From Papilionanthe hookeriana x Papilionanthe teres (lineage: Eukaryota; Streptophyta; Magnoliopsida; Asparagales; Orchidaceae): DNA of 64,000 bases. The notes under the pieces were generated by a model. It saw only the letters and a program-made list of their open reading frames with translations. It was not told the DNA's origin and searched no databases. The translations under genes and the position numbers were made by a program. The DNA is taken from the NCBI GenBank assembly GCA_022702705.1, contig CM040423.1, forward strand, positions 43,783,575-43,847,574, in the 5' to 3' direction. Of the stretch, positions 35,271 through 46,690 are shown one piece after another; position 1 is the first letter of the stretch; each line of letters starts with the position of its first letter.

Positions 35271-35825
35271 AGGACGCCAAATTTATTTGGGAAGAGAAAT
35301 GCCGAGAGGGCCTTCGAGGACATTAAACAATATTTAATGACACCTCCTGTCTTAGCAGCCCCGGGTCTCGTGTAGACCGCTGATACTTTATACCGCGGCT
35401 TTAGACGACTCTCTCGGAGCCTCGTTAGCCTGGGTCAATGATGAGGGTAAAGAAAATGCTCTTTACTACCTAAGCCGTCGTTTACTTTCGACGGAAATAA
35501 GGTATCCCGCAATTGAAAAGCATTGTTTGGCCCCGATCTTCGCCGCTCAAAAGCTCGAGCACTACATGCTTTCTCATAAGGTCAACTCCGATCTCGAAAT
35601 TTAATCCATTGCAATACTTGATGACCCGTCCAACGCTTTCCGGCAGACTTGCCAGATGGTCAATGATATTATTGCAATTTGATATATAACTTTCGTGCCT
35701 CTTCGTGCCGTAAAGGGACAAGTCTTAGCAGACTTCCTCGCAGCACACCCTTTGCCGGCAGAATCGCCTCTCAATGACGATTTGTCAGATGAACAAATAA
35801 TGAGCTTAGAAGACCTTGATGATTG
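35271..35825 (+). pseudogene. RNase H (retrotransposon type), broken
   Basis: Follows the reverse transcriptase directly. LVKKDAKF (35262-35285), ALYYLSRRLLSTEIRYPAIE (35460-35519) and FAAQKLEHYMLSHKV (35539-35583) are the standard Ty3-gypsy RNase H blocks. Stops after 35600; LRAVKGQVLADFLAAHP (35703-35753) ends the domain. It degrades RNA in the RNA:DNA hybrid during reverse transcription. Confidence 0.8.
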
Positions 35826-36240
35826 ACGTTGGGAATTGTATTTCGACGGAGCATCTTCAGCACACAAAGACGAAGAATCGCAAGTGATAGTACCGGTAAG
35901 GCGGGGATCGGACTAATCTTTATAACACCGGAGCGGGGATGTTAAGATATTCCTACCACTTAACGTAGCCGTGTACAAATAACGAAGCAGAATACGAAGC
36001 CCTCATAACGGGATCTGGAATTAACTATTCAAATGGGTATAACGGACATCAACATCTACGGGGATTCGCGAGTTAATCATTCAACGGATCGACGGACAAT
36101 ACGTAATTTTAAAACCAAGACTCGAGCAATACTTTCGATATGCCATACAATTGTTGGAACGGATTCCGAATGTGACAATCTACAAAATTCCTGAAAAGAA
36201 AACGTTTTAGCGGATGCGCTAGCCCGTCTCGCAAAAGAAT
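35826..36240 (+). pseudogene. Second, archaeal-type RNase H domain, broken
   Basis: WELYFDGASSAHKDE (35829-35873) with its Asp opens a second RNase H fold, and LADALARLAKE (36208-36240) closes it. INIYGDSRV (36049-36075) supplies the middle acidic motif. An additional archaeal-like RNase H after the normal one is a hallmark of the Tat lineage. Several frame changes and a stop at 35824-35826 are present. Confidence 0.8.
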
Positions 36241-36510
36241 TTTCTCGTTTGCAAGATGAATCGAGTGGAAGTGTCGGTTCACGGACGTCGGGTCCTATCA
36301 CAACTCGACATAGACACAATACACAAATCGAGAAAAAGAGAAGAATCGGTTTCAACAAAGTGATGGAAAAAACGGAAGATTGGCGACAGCCATTAATAGA
36401 TTACACCGCAAACAGGAAAACTACCGGACGATAGGTCGTTAGCCCATCGGATCAAGAAAAGAACTCCGTCCTACGCATTAATAAACAACACATTATACGG
36501 AAGATCTTTC
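36241..36510 (+). other. Linker between RNase H and integrase
   Basis: Charged, Arg-rich sequence in one partial frame (36249-36434), followed by ALINNTLYGRS-like sequence leading to integrase. No separate function is recognised. Confidence 0.4.
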
Positions 36511-37632
36511 GATCAAATGTGGCTAAGGTGCCTAAGTGGGTCCGAGGCTCGTGAAATTGTTAAAGAGGTGCACTCGGGACTGCGTGGCGCTCACCGGTCG
36601 GGTCCAAAGATGAAAATGAAAATTAAAAGACTAGGGTACTACTGGCCCTCGATGATGACCCACTGCATGAAAATCGCCAAGAGCTGTCACCAGTGCCAAA
36701 TGCACGGAGTGGTTCTACACCAACCTCCAAATGTGCTACATCCGACAATTGCGTCGTGGCCATTTGAATGTTGGGGCACGGATATAGTGGGTCCAATAGA
36801 ACCACCATCTTCAAAAGGACATCGCTTCATTCTTGCGGCTACGTACTACTTTTCTAAGTGGGCGGAGGCAGTTCCACTCAGAGAAGTGAAAGCGCATCAC
36901 GTGCTACAATTTTTCAAGAACCAAGTTGTCTACCGTTTCGGAGTGCCGCGCGAATCATCTCGGATAATGGGTCGGCATTCGAAGCACACAAATCAACAAT
37001 TTTGTCGGGAGACACGGAATCGACCGGCGATATTCAACAATTTATTACCCAAGAGCAAACGGCCTTGCCGAGGCTTTTAATAAAACTCTCGTTCAAATTT
37101 TAAAGAAAACCTTGGACGATAATAAGAGAAATTGGCACGAGAAGTTATTAGAAGCCTTATGGGCCTACCGGACAACCTTCGAACTCCTACTCGAGCCGCA
37201 CCTTACGCTCCGGTGTATGGGTCCGAGGCGATGTTACCCTTAGAGGTCCAGCTTCCTTCACTCAGGATTGCAGTTGCAAACAAAATCACGACAGAAGAGA
37301 ATGCCAAATTGCGACTAGAGGAATTGGAAAGCCTGGAAAGGAAAAGACTTGCAGCGCAGCAGAATTTAGAACTATACCAAGCTAAGATGGTTCAAGCCCA
37401 TGACGGATCGGGTCCGCCCAAGAACCTTCAAAGTTGGTGACTTAGTTCTCGTTCTCAAAAGACCTATTCTTGCACACCGCAAGATAGGAGGAAAATTTGA
37501 ACCCACTTGGGAAGGACCGTTTGTGGTTGAGGCAGTCTACTCAGGAGGCTCCTACCAGCTAGTGAACTGCCAAGGAGAACGACATATGCTTCCGATCAAT
37601 GGACGATACTTAAAGAAGTATTACGCTACCTG
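36511..37632 (+). pseudogene. Integrase, broken
   Basis: Inserts the cDNA into host DNA. The zinc-binding H-H-C-C part is EVHSGLRGAHRSG (36565-36603) followed by CHQCQMHG (36685-36708). The catalytic D,D,E are D in GTDIVGPI (36781-36783), D in ISDNGSAFE (36963-36965, other frame) and E in GLAEAFN (37070-37072, third frame). The C-terminal part has RAAPYAPVYGSEAMLPLEV (37192-37248), VGDLVLVLKR and WEGPFVVEAVYSGGSYQLVN (37510-37569), the GPF/Y module. No chromodomain, as expected for Tat. The stop at 37631 ends pol. Confidence 0.9.
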
Positions 37633-37928
37633 ATGTTTCGAAGGAATGAATTCTTCATCCCTAGAAGCACGGGCGAAGTAGTTACTTATGACTGGGTCCG
37701 AACCCAAAATAATAAAAAATGTGCTAAAATAAATAAAGTCATGATAATAAAGTTTTCCTTGTTTTCTCTCTTCCAAATCAAAATCTCTTTCCTGATCTTT
37801 TCCTACTTCATTCCTGTTGAATTTAAAAATATAAAATTAAAAAAAAAATTGTCTTTAATAAACATTTTCTTAATGTTCTTGTTCTTAAGTACGGCCCCCG
37901 ATCCTTTTCCTTGTCTTTTCGCGAGGAA
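37633..37928. other. Spacer after integrase
   Basis: AT-rich, pyrimidine-rich spacer of about 300 bp between the pol stop and the next coding-like region. TTTTAATAAACATTTTCTTAATG precedes GTACGGCCCC at about 37890. It could be an intron or an untranslated link that permits translation or splicing of the downstream frame; that is inference. Confidence 0.35.
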
Positions 37929-38500
37929 ATGTCGAACAGGCGGTTGGTCCCGAACTTTAGAAATGGCGTAAGCCTTGCACTCGATGAAAAGAGGGTGAAA
38001 GATGGAGCGATAATAGAGATTGACTCAGACTTCGCACTAGCGGGCCTGCAATACGAGGAAAGTGACTGGGTCCCGATTGACCGAGAGGAACTGCCTAGTC
38101 AGACAGTAATGAAAGTGGGTGGCCCAAGCCACCAATCCGGCAGCAAGAAAAGAAAGACAGACACTGAAGGAGACAAGAGAATCAAGTTTGTAGTCGCTAC
38201 AGCAGAGGGCAGGCTTGTCAGCGCCGCACCCACAGAAACTCAGGAAATACGAAGAGCTACTCTCACAGCAACTCAGCGAAGGAATAAAAATCGCCGTATC
38301 CGCAAGATGTTAACTAAATTAGCAGCGGACCAGCGCGACGAGGCAGTTGCTACTGCCAGTACATATACTTCAAGGATACCGGTTCGCCAGGAACCTGAAG
38401 GAAGGAAGCCAGCTCCGGGATGACGAAGAAACCGGAGAAATCTCAAGAAGAACGGAAGAAAGAAGGCTACTACGCCACCGGATGAAGCCACCGTGAATGC
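37929..38500 (+). pseudogene. Basic/charged region upstream of the AlkB domain
   Basis: From ATG at 37929, a 165-codon frame runs to 38423: FALAGLQYEESDWVPIDREE, then SGSKKRKTDTEGDK (NLS-like), then RRNKNRRIRKMLTKLAADQR, strongly basic. After a frame change it continues as RRNRRNLKK. It shows no known domain and lies just before and on the same strand as the AlkB-type domain, so it is probably the N-terminal half of the same protein, perhaps for RNA binding or nuclear entry. No counterpart in classical Ogre elements is known to me. Confidence 0.45.
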
Positions 38501-38659
38501 ATGACCTTGTTGCGGAAACGCCCGGAGGATGTCCCGACGGACATCATCCCCGAGGAGCCGAGGTATGCGAGGAGAACGTGAAGGGATTGAGCCATATATC
38601 CCATAAGTATGTCACCGGGCCTCGCCATTTGCAAATTATCCCGAATACGAGCTAGAAAG

Positions 38660-39396
38660 AATACGGAATGTCCGAAGAAAACTTTTGAATACTTCGAGAG
38701 AATCGGAGGCGGGAGGATCAATATACTAGAAGGCCTCGAGTTACATACAAACGTGTTCTCGGAATACGAACAACAACAAATCGTGGATCGCATCCGGATT
38801 TGAAAAAGATGGGCCGAGCGAGCCGCCTAAGAGAAAACACTTACTCGGAACCCCGGAGATGGATGCCAGGGAAGGGGAGAATTACAATACAATGTGGATG
38901 CTGCTACAACTTCGCAGAAGACAGGAAGGGAAACCCACCGGGATACTCCGTCATGGCCAGGTGGATCCAATGCCATTAGTCATTAAAAGGATGGTAAAAA
39001 GAATGATAACATGGAGGGTGCTGCCAGCAGATTGCATACCCAACAGTTGCATCATTAACATTTACAAAAAGGGTGACTGCATACCCCCGCACATAGATCA
39101 CCACGACTTTGTCGGACCTTTTTGCACGCTTCTTTTCGAATGAGTGTAATATCATGTTCGGATCCGACCTCCGGATAGCGAGCCCGAGTGAGTTCCGAGG
39201 GCCGGTAAAGATACCATTGCCGGTAGGTTCCGTCATGATACCGAAGGGCAACGGAGCGGATGTCGCTAAACATTGCATACCGGGAGTACCGGTGAAGCGG
39301 ATCTCGGTTACTTTCGAAGGATGGACGACAGGGAAAGCACCTTACCACTTCCGACCGGACCCGGAGCTAGAGAGCCTCCGACCTTACGAGCTGTGA
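38660..39396 (+). pseudogene. ALKBH9/ALKBH10-like 2-oxoglutarate/Fe(II) dioxygenase (AlkB) domain, frame-broken
   Basis: AlkB-family enzymes remove methyl groups from nucleic acids; plant ALKBH9B and ALKBH10B are RNA m6A demethylases. Blocks in order: FEYFERIGG and ILEGLELHTNVFS (38685-38760), WMPGKGRITIQCGCCYNF (38858-38911), GNPPG, LPADCIPNSCIINIYKKGD (39022-39078), PPHIDHHDF (39084-39110; iron ligands H at 39090 and D at 39096), ECNIMFGS, IPLPVGSVMIPKGNGADVAK (39210-39269), H at 39271 (third ligand) and KRISVTF with Arg at 39298. No introns interrupt it. Breaks: near 38802; one base short in a G run near 38940; T-run losses near 39128-39140; one base short near 39312, which displaces the family's last Arg. 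It lies after integrase and inside the LTRs, so it is element cargo. This copy cannot make the protein as sequenced. Confidence 0.88.
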
Positions 39397-40230
39397 GTTA
39401 CATGGAAAATATCACACCTCCAACGTACATCCCTACGGCATCCTTGCCAAGGATGGCTTGGAAGGTGATGTTATTGACCATGTACCTCACTATTCAGACA
39501 TAGATTTTTGACAGATACCCTTTTGGATGGATCGACAAAGATCATACATAGTCCGTTTTGAGTCTACATGGATTGTATGAGATGTATTCCAGATCGAGTT
39601 GTATGATGTATCTTCAACATGATTGGAATGAAAGTGATCATGTCACAATTTTGGCCTTCACCTCTTTTGTGCAAATTGACTGGGAAACGCCATTAAAGTT
39701 AAACGAACTTCGAACAAAGAACAAAAATAATAATAAATAAATAAAAATAATAATAATAAAAATAAAAGAACAAAAAGAGGAAAATAAAAATATAAATAAT
39801 AGATGAGAATTATTTTTCCTTGAAAAAAATCCAAACATAAAATAACTTCATAATCCACGTGAACGCTAAATAAAATTCACATGAACAATAATACACAGCT
39901 AAAAAAAATTTTGGAAAGTTAAAGGACAAATAGAATGAAAATGAATCTCAAATCGGATCCCACTCTAAGTTCATCTTTTCAAACATTTCAAATCAACTCC
40001 AAATCGGAATTTATCTCAAGAAGCTTTGAAATTCTCTGTCGGGACAACTCTTCCTCACAAGAGACCCACACTTCAGAACCCTAAACCTTTTTTCGTCACA
40101 TCAAAATCATTTCGACTTTTGTGGCCTACCTTTCTTCCTGTATGGAGATCGACTAGGTCTATTGACACGGAGCCACGAGCTTTGTCTGATTTGGTTCTGA
40201 TAACATGAGACTGAGTCCCTCTTCACACAA
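39397..40230. other. 3' untranslated part before the tandem array
   Basis: Loses coding character after about 39500. Contains an (AAT)n/(AAAT)n-rich stretch at 39720-39805. No gene seen. Confidence 0.5.
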
Positions 40231-41070
40231 ATAGACTTCCGAGATTGGAACCTCGTTCCAATTCTCATTAAACCTTTGAGATTGGAACCAGTTTCCATTT
40301 CTCTTTAGACCTTTGAGATTGGAACCAGTTTCCATTTCTCTTTAGACCTTCGAGATTGGAACCAGTTTCCAATTCTCTTTAGACTTCCGAGATTGGAACC
40401 TCGTTCCAATTCTCATTAAACCTTTGAGATTGGAACCAGTTTTCATTTCTCTTTAGACCTTTGAGATTAGAACCAGTTTTCATTTCTCTTTAGACCTTCG
40501 AGATTGGAACCAGTTTCCAATTCTCTTTAGACCTTCGAGATTGGAACCGGCTTCCATTTCTCTTTAGACCTTCGAGATTGGAACCGCTTCCATTTCTCTT
40601 TAGACCTTCGAGATTGGAACCGCTTCCATTTCTCTTTAGACCTTCGAGATTGGAACCGGCTTCCATTTCTCTTTAGACCTTCGAGATTGGAACCGGCTTC
40701 CATTTCTCTTTAGACCTTCGAGATTGGAACCGGCTTCCATTTCTCTTTAGACCTTCGAGATTGGAACCGGTTTCATTTCTCTTTAGACCTTCAAGATTGG
40801 AACCGGCTTCCATTTCTCTTTAGACCTTCGAGATTGGAACCGGTTTTCATTTCTCTTTAGACCTTCGAGATTGGAACCGGCTTCCATTTCTCTTTAGACC
40901 TTCGAGATTGGAACCGGCTTCCATTTCTCTTTAGACCTTCGAGATCGGAACCGCATTCCGGTTCTCTTTAAACCTTCGAGATCGGAACCGCATTCCAGTT
41001 CTCTTTAAACCTTTGAGACTAGAACCCGATTCCAGTTCTCTTTAAACTTTCGAGATCAGTACCTAAATTC
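40231..41070. repeat. 37-bp tandem array in the retrotransposon 3' region
   Basis: About 22 head-to-tail units of 37 bp on the pattern GAGATTGGAACC..., TTCCATTTCTC, TTTAGACCTTC. Units in the middle are nearly identical and the outer ones diverge, as expected of unequal exchange. There are no spacers, so it is not a CRISPR. Tandem arrays between pol and the 3' LTR are known in Tat/Ogre elements and can seed satellites. Confidence 0.95.
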
Positions 41071-41527
41071 TGATTCTCATCCTTTTCAATCAACACTTAA
41101 ACTCCGATTCTCACTCCGAGGCCGGTACCTAAATTCCGGTTCTCTTCGCAATCCCGAGGTTGGAACTTAGGTTTCAATTCTCATTTTAAATCCAAATTTA
41201 CTCAAATTGATTTTAAACCAAACTTCAATCTAAATTAAAACTCAAAATCTAAACTTACACATCAAAACTTAAACTAAAACAAGACGAAAATCTAAATCAA
41301 AATTCCCCCAGATCATGTGATTTGGGACTCACCTCCTTTTCCCTTCCCCGGCGAGAGTTCAGGAATCTCCAGTCTCAGAGATATACTTGACACTCCCCAG
41401 CGGAAATTCTTCTACTTCATCCTAAGTTTGTCACTTGGACATCTGTGTTGGTTTTGTTGATCTTTTCGGTCAACGCCAATACGCGCGGTGTGCTTGGTTA
41501 GCACACCACACCTATTGGGGGTCCATT
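41071..41527. other. 3' region to the 3' LTR, with weak polypurine tract
   Basis: Degenerate continuation of the array to about 41190, then unique sequence. A short palindrome (GTGTGC...GCACAC) lies near 41488-41505. ATTGGGGG at 41514-41521 is the only polypurine-tract-like sequence and sits 6 bp before the LTR; it is short and weak. Confidence 0.5.
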
Positions 41528-44500
41528 TGTTGACCTCATTTTTGATGAGGTCTTCTCTTCTTCTCTTTAGTACTTTGGATCTAGCCTTAGGCTTTTCCTT
41601 TGACTATCCTAGAGGATTAGAATTGGGACCCACCACTTAGAAATTCAAACCACTTCTTAACTCCCTGCAAACTCCACAAACTTGATTGTAGACCCCTAAT
41701 CACTTAGAAGGTTGAAATCAAATGTGGAAGTTTAAAGGATGAGTTCCCATAGGACTCTTTGGCCTTAGGACTGCCACAGGTAGCTCGGTCTGGTGAAGGG
41801 GCTGACTTACACACACACTACACCTATACACTACACTTTCACACACCTCCTAAAACTACAACCATATCCAATTTGACCTCCTAACTCATGCAGGTGATTC
41901 ACATGGATGGTCTTTAACCCCTAAGCCCTTGGCTAAGAGGGTTAGGAACAACATAGTGAGTGCCTCAAATGAGTCCCTTCATGGCTCATGTGGGCTTGAT
42001 ATGGCTTCATGGCTCAACCAAAAAGATTTCATTCCACTTACATTCACCCAAGCTTCAATTTTCCAAATTTTCAATTTTTGACCCCCGGGACCCTACACCC
42101 GCCTAACCTACCCAAAACCCTTGAAATTACTCAAATCTTCCAAAATTTCCAAATCACCCAAAATTCCCCAAAACCATTCCTAAACATTTCCTCACCAATC
42201 AAATTAATCATCCATACCCAAAAATACCAAAGATTCCAAAAATACCTCCCAATACCCTCCAAATACCCAAAATACCCCTCTTAGCCAAAAAATCCAAAAA
42301 TTCAGAAAATTCCCAGAAAATTCCAGAAAATCCCAAATATTCCCAATTTCATTTTGTTCAACTACACCATGGGCCAATTTTGTCAATTTACCCCACTTTT
42401 ATCAAAATCCCCAATTTGACCCATTTTAACCCAAAGTGAACCCAATGTCAAACCAAACCTACCCAATTGACCCAAATTCTGGTCCAATTCAATTCTAAAC
42501 TTCAATTCAACATCCCCAACACCAATCTAGACCAAATCCAAGTCCAATTTGATTGATATCTGAATCCAATTTCACTTTGGGCCTTAAAGCCCAATTTGAA
42601 CCCATGACCCAAACTTAGCCCAAACTCACCCAATTCAACTCCAATTAACCCCAAATCTTTTCTAAACCTTCCTTAACATTCCCATAAACAAAACACTAAC
42701 ATGATTTGCCCAAAATTTATACCCAAACCCCACTCAAATTCAACCCAAAATCAAAAAGCCCAATTTTGACCTAAACCCAAACCTAACCCAAATAGGCCCA
42801 AACCTCAAAATCAAAACCCAACCAAAGCCAAAACCTCTTTGAAACACTCCCATAAAAATTTCCCAACATTTATTTTACATCAATTTCAACCCTAGCCCAA
42901 CATTGGCCCAAGTTAGCCCAATTTGACCTATATTGGCCCATTCACCAAAAAGCCCAAATCCAACCCAATTCAAACCCAAACCACCCCAAATTTGCTCCAA
43001 ATCACTCATAACCCATCCATGAGCTAAAACCAACATTTTTTTCGCCCAATCCTTCACAAATTCCCCATCCATAAATTTATTTCCAAAACCAAAAGCCCAC
43101 TTTCTTAAACCTTCCTAAAGCCCATCTCCACCAAAATCCAAAGGGGGAAAATCAATCCAAGGCCCATATGACAAATTCTCTTCATCATGCATTCAATTAA
43201 AATCATCCCTAAGTCCTAATCCAATGATCAAATAATTCTAAATAAAGCTTCATCCAACTTTCCACCAAAATATCCTAAATCCTTAAAATCCATTTTTATG
43301 AAGTTGACTAAACTTTTCCCAAGCCAAATGGAGCCAAATGCAAGCCATGAACAAGCCACATGAAGCCATGGAAGGTTTGACATGTGATCAAGCCATTAAT
43401 GGCAAAAGAAGGAGCCTCTTTTAAGCCCCCTTAAAAAGGTTTTAACCCTTTTAATGCTTCACCTTAATCCATGATTAATCAAAATATTCATGGATGGTGA
43501 CCTCTCCACCCTTTTCTAGTCGATTCACTCGATCCTCCCTCGGCCCAAATCATCCATGGAAGGGTGCACCAAACCCAAAATGGTGGGTTGACCCATTTGG
43601 ACCCAAAATGAGTCTCTCCCCATACCATTTTAATCCAAACCCTTTACACATGTCCATGGCCAATCGATTGCACAAACCTCCAACCCCGACCCACTCCGGA
43701 CACGAGGGTGACCCATGCTGCCGGCCGGCCCGCCCGGGTCGCCGGAAAACACCATGGCCGAGACCTTGGGAGGAGCCAAACTTTGGAATTCCACCTTGCT
43801 GAGTTGCCCCATGCCCAATGGCCACCATGGCTGTTCTTCACATGCCAAGAGCAGCTGATCCCAACCCTTGGCCACCCCTGGGAGAGCCTCCAGCCATGCT
43901 TATTTAAACACCACCCCCTCTCGGCCATGAGAGGTGCTGAACAAAACCTTAAGGAAACTCTGCCAAAATCATTCCAGATCACTCTCCACACATAGAGCAC
44001 TTGATCCCCACTGAATTCCAGCCCCGATTCCCTCCAAGTGAGCTCGATTTTGAGCTCAAACTTTAGCCCAAAAACAAGGACACTTCTCCACGGTGAGCCA
44101 ATCCCCAAATTGATTGGTCCTACACCTTCACTGGACCGAGGGAAGAAGTCCACCAGCGAAAGCCCCCTCTCCGAGGCCACCCGGTTGCTCCGGCCTCCAA
44201 GCTTTGTGATCGGCCGTGGTCACTTTCATAGCTAGACAATTCACTGGGCCGAGGGACTTCATCTGGAGCTTACTTGGACCCAATCGAAGGTGACACAACT
44301 CTCAGATCGAAGCTTCACTTCTCTGAGCAAAGGTATGGACTCCCTCTTCTTCCCGAGCTTCCAGAGATTCTCATTTTAATTTGAGTCAATTTAAATGCAT
44401 GTTTACCGTATGGATGTATTCGTCTCTTCAAGACGAATCCATAGAGCATAAGAACACGAAAATCCGTTGAGAATCGAGTGAGAAATTAGGGTTAGAAGGT

Positions 44501-46524
44501 TGACGGTCACGGGTGCACACCAGTCGTAGACGATGACCAGGAGCCGTTGGATCGCGCGTGTATCGAGCGGACGGTTCAGATTGCGTCGGATCAGAGAATG
44601 TTACGTGAACCGCGGGCCCCGGGACGGCTGACTCAGATGGCGGCGCCCAATCACAGCGCGACACGTACCCCTTCGAAGCTGCCGATGTTTCGCTGGCGCC
44701 GCGTGGATAAGTAGATAAATAGGGTGTTTAATGTATTTATTAAATATCAGAAACTTTGAAAATTCATAACTTTGTGTAGAAAAATCAGAAAAATAAAATA
44801 AAAATACCCTCTTGCTCAGTGAAGAGAGGAGAATAATGTGGAAAAGAAATCATTTAATTTCATCGAGTATTTTATTTTTAATGATTTATTTACCCTCTGC
44901 ATTGTTTTAATTCTCCATGCATATAGGAAATTCACCATGGCATGAGACCATAGGGCTTTTGAAGCCTCCGAATTTGGGAACATTCCCCGAATTTTCCAAA
45001 GTCGAAGCCATCCCTATGAGAAGTTATTGATTTTTCAAATTCATGTTACTTGTTTTGAATATTTTAAATCCAATAATTAGCATGTTGTGAAATAAATTCT
45101 AGGAAAATTTGGTGATGTTTCTTATGACCAGAGGACCCTAGGAAAAATAGGTTTTGAATTAATTCACTTGGAATAACCCTAATTGGCTTAAACACCCTAA
45201 ATAGGTTCTTAATTAATTAGAGCTAATCATACATCAAATTAACTTGAAATCAATTCTCCACTGACCTTTAGAATCAGAGGAACCCACCATAAAAGTTTGA
45301 AGTCAATTGGACTTGGTTAGCCCTATCAAATGGGTTGATTAAGCCATTTAGCCAATTTAAACTTTGAAAATTCCTAACTTTCAAAATACTTTTCAAAAAT
45401 TCACCAAATTGGTTTTGGAGCCTCTATGATATTAGGGGAATTTAAGAAAATTAAAATTGCAATTTTCTAAAAAGTTGATTTTTTGCATTATTTTAATATT
45501 TTTAATAATTAAAAAATAATAAAAATCACAAAAATAATAAAATTCACCAAAATGTCATCTTTTGAATTTTAGTCACTTAGGAACAAACCCCATATTTTTC
45601 CTAGGTCTCTATGATGAGTTATTAAATTTTAAAGCCCTAGGGTAATTTTAAAAAAAAAATGTATTTTCTAGCATTTTCACCAAAATAATTCTAATAAATC
45701 AAAGAAAAATCAGAAAATTGTAAAAATTGATTCTCTGATTTCCTTGATATCAGAGAGATTTTTGAAAAATATAAAATTCATTTTTCAACCTGTATTTTAT
45801 TTTTAAATTAATTAATACTCCAAAACTCAAAATAATTATAATAAAAAGAATATAATTCAAAAAATCACCAAAATTGGTCCAAGTGGTCCTCTGGTCATTA
45901 TGAATGTCCCATAATTTTCTTAAGGATAGAAACTTTCCCTTGGTCATATTATTAAATTTTCCTTGGAAATCTCTATTTTCCACCAAAAATAATTACATAA
46001 ATAAATTAAATACAGAAAAATCACATTTTCTCCTCTAATGTCTTCATTGACATATGAGTGAAGTCACATAAAAATTTTAAGTTCATTTGAGCTCAGTTTA
46101 ATGAGTTATGAAATTATTAAGCTTGAAGGGCAAAATGGTAATTAAAATTTTAACATTTAATTAAAACTTTAGGCTTAATAAAATGAAAGAGTAAAATATT
46201 TGATCTTAATCTGATTTGGATGATTGAAATCTAAATAATTAAAGGGTAGAAACCTACTAAACAATTTAAAAATAATTAAAATAAACCTTAATAAAATAAT
46301 TAATTAAATTTGGAAGAATAATAAATTTGGAATTATTAAAATAGGGATGTTATTAGGAAGAAATTTGTTCTTTAATTTAAGAATCCCTAAATTAATCATC
46401 CCAATAATATTTAATTCCTAATTAAAATGATAATCCAAGTTTAAGATTTAAAATGCTAAAAGATTTAATCATTAAATTAAATTAAAGTTAAATTATTTAA
46501 AACAAATCCCTTTAAAATAAAATG

Positions 46525-46690
46525 TTAAATTAAATTAAATTAAATTAAATTAAATTAAATTAAATTAAATTAAAACAAATTAAATTAAATTAAATTAAAT
46601 TAAATTAAATTAAATTAAAACACATTAAATTAAATTAAATTAAATTAAATTAAATTAAATTAAATTAAATTAAATTAAATTAAATTAAAA
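46525..46690. repeat. (AAATT)n pentanucleotide tract, 3' LTR
   Basis: About 165 bp with two short interruptions, against about 75 bp of pure repeat in the 5' LTR. It expanded or contracted after insertion. Confidence 0.9.

Noticed and set aside
38660..39396. AlkB domain of viral origin
   Set aside because: The blocks specific to plant ALKBH9/10 (ILEGLELH, NSCIINIY, GNGADVAKH) fit a host source better than the compact AlkB domains of plant RNA viruses. A tree would settle it.
40231..41070. CRISPR-like array of 37-bp repeats
   Set aside because: Units are directly adjacent with no spacers, in a plant retrotransposon; it is an ordinary tandem repeat.
43644..44180. 178-codon minus-strand open frame in the 3' LTR
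   Set aside because: The matching place in the 5' LTR is broken into several short frames, composition is that of the GC-rich LTR block, and no domain is visible.
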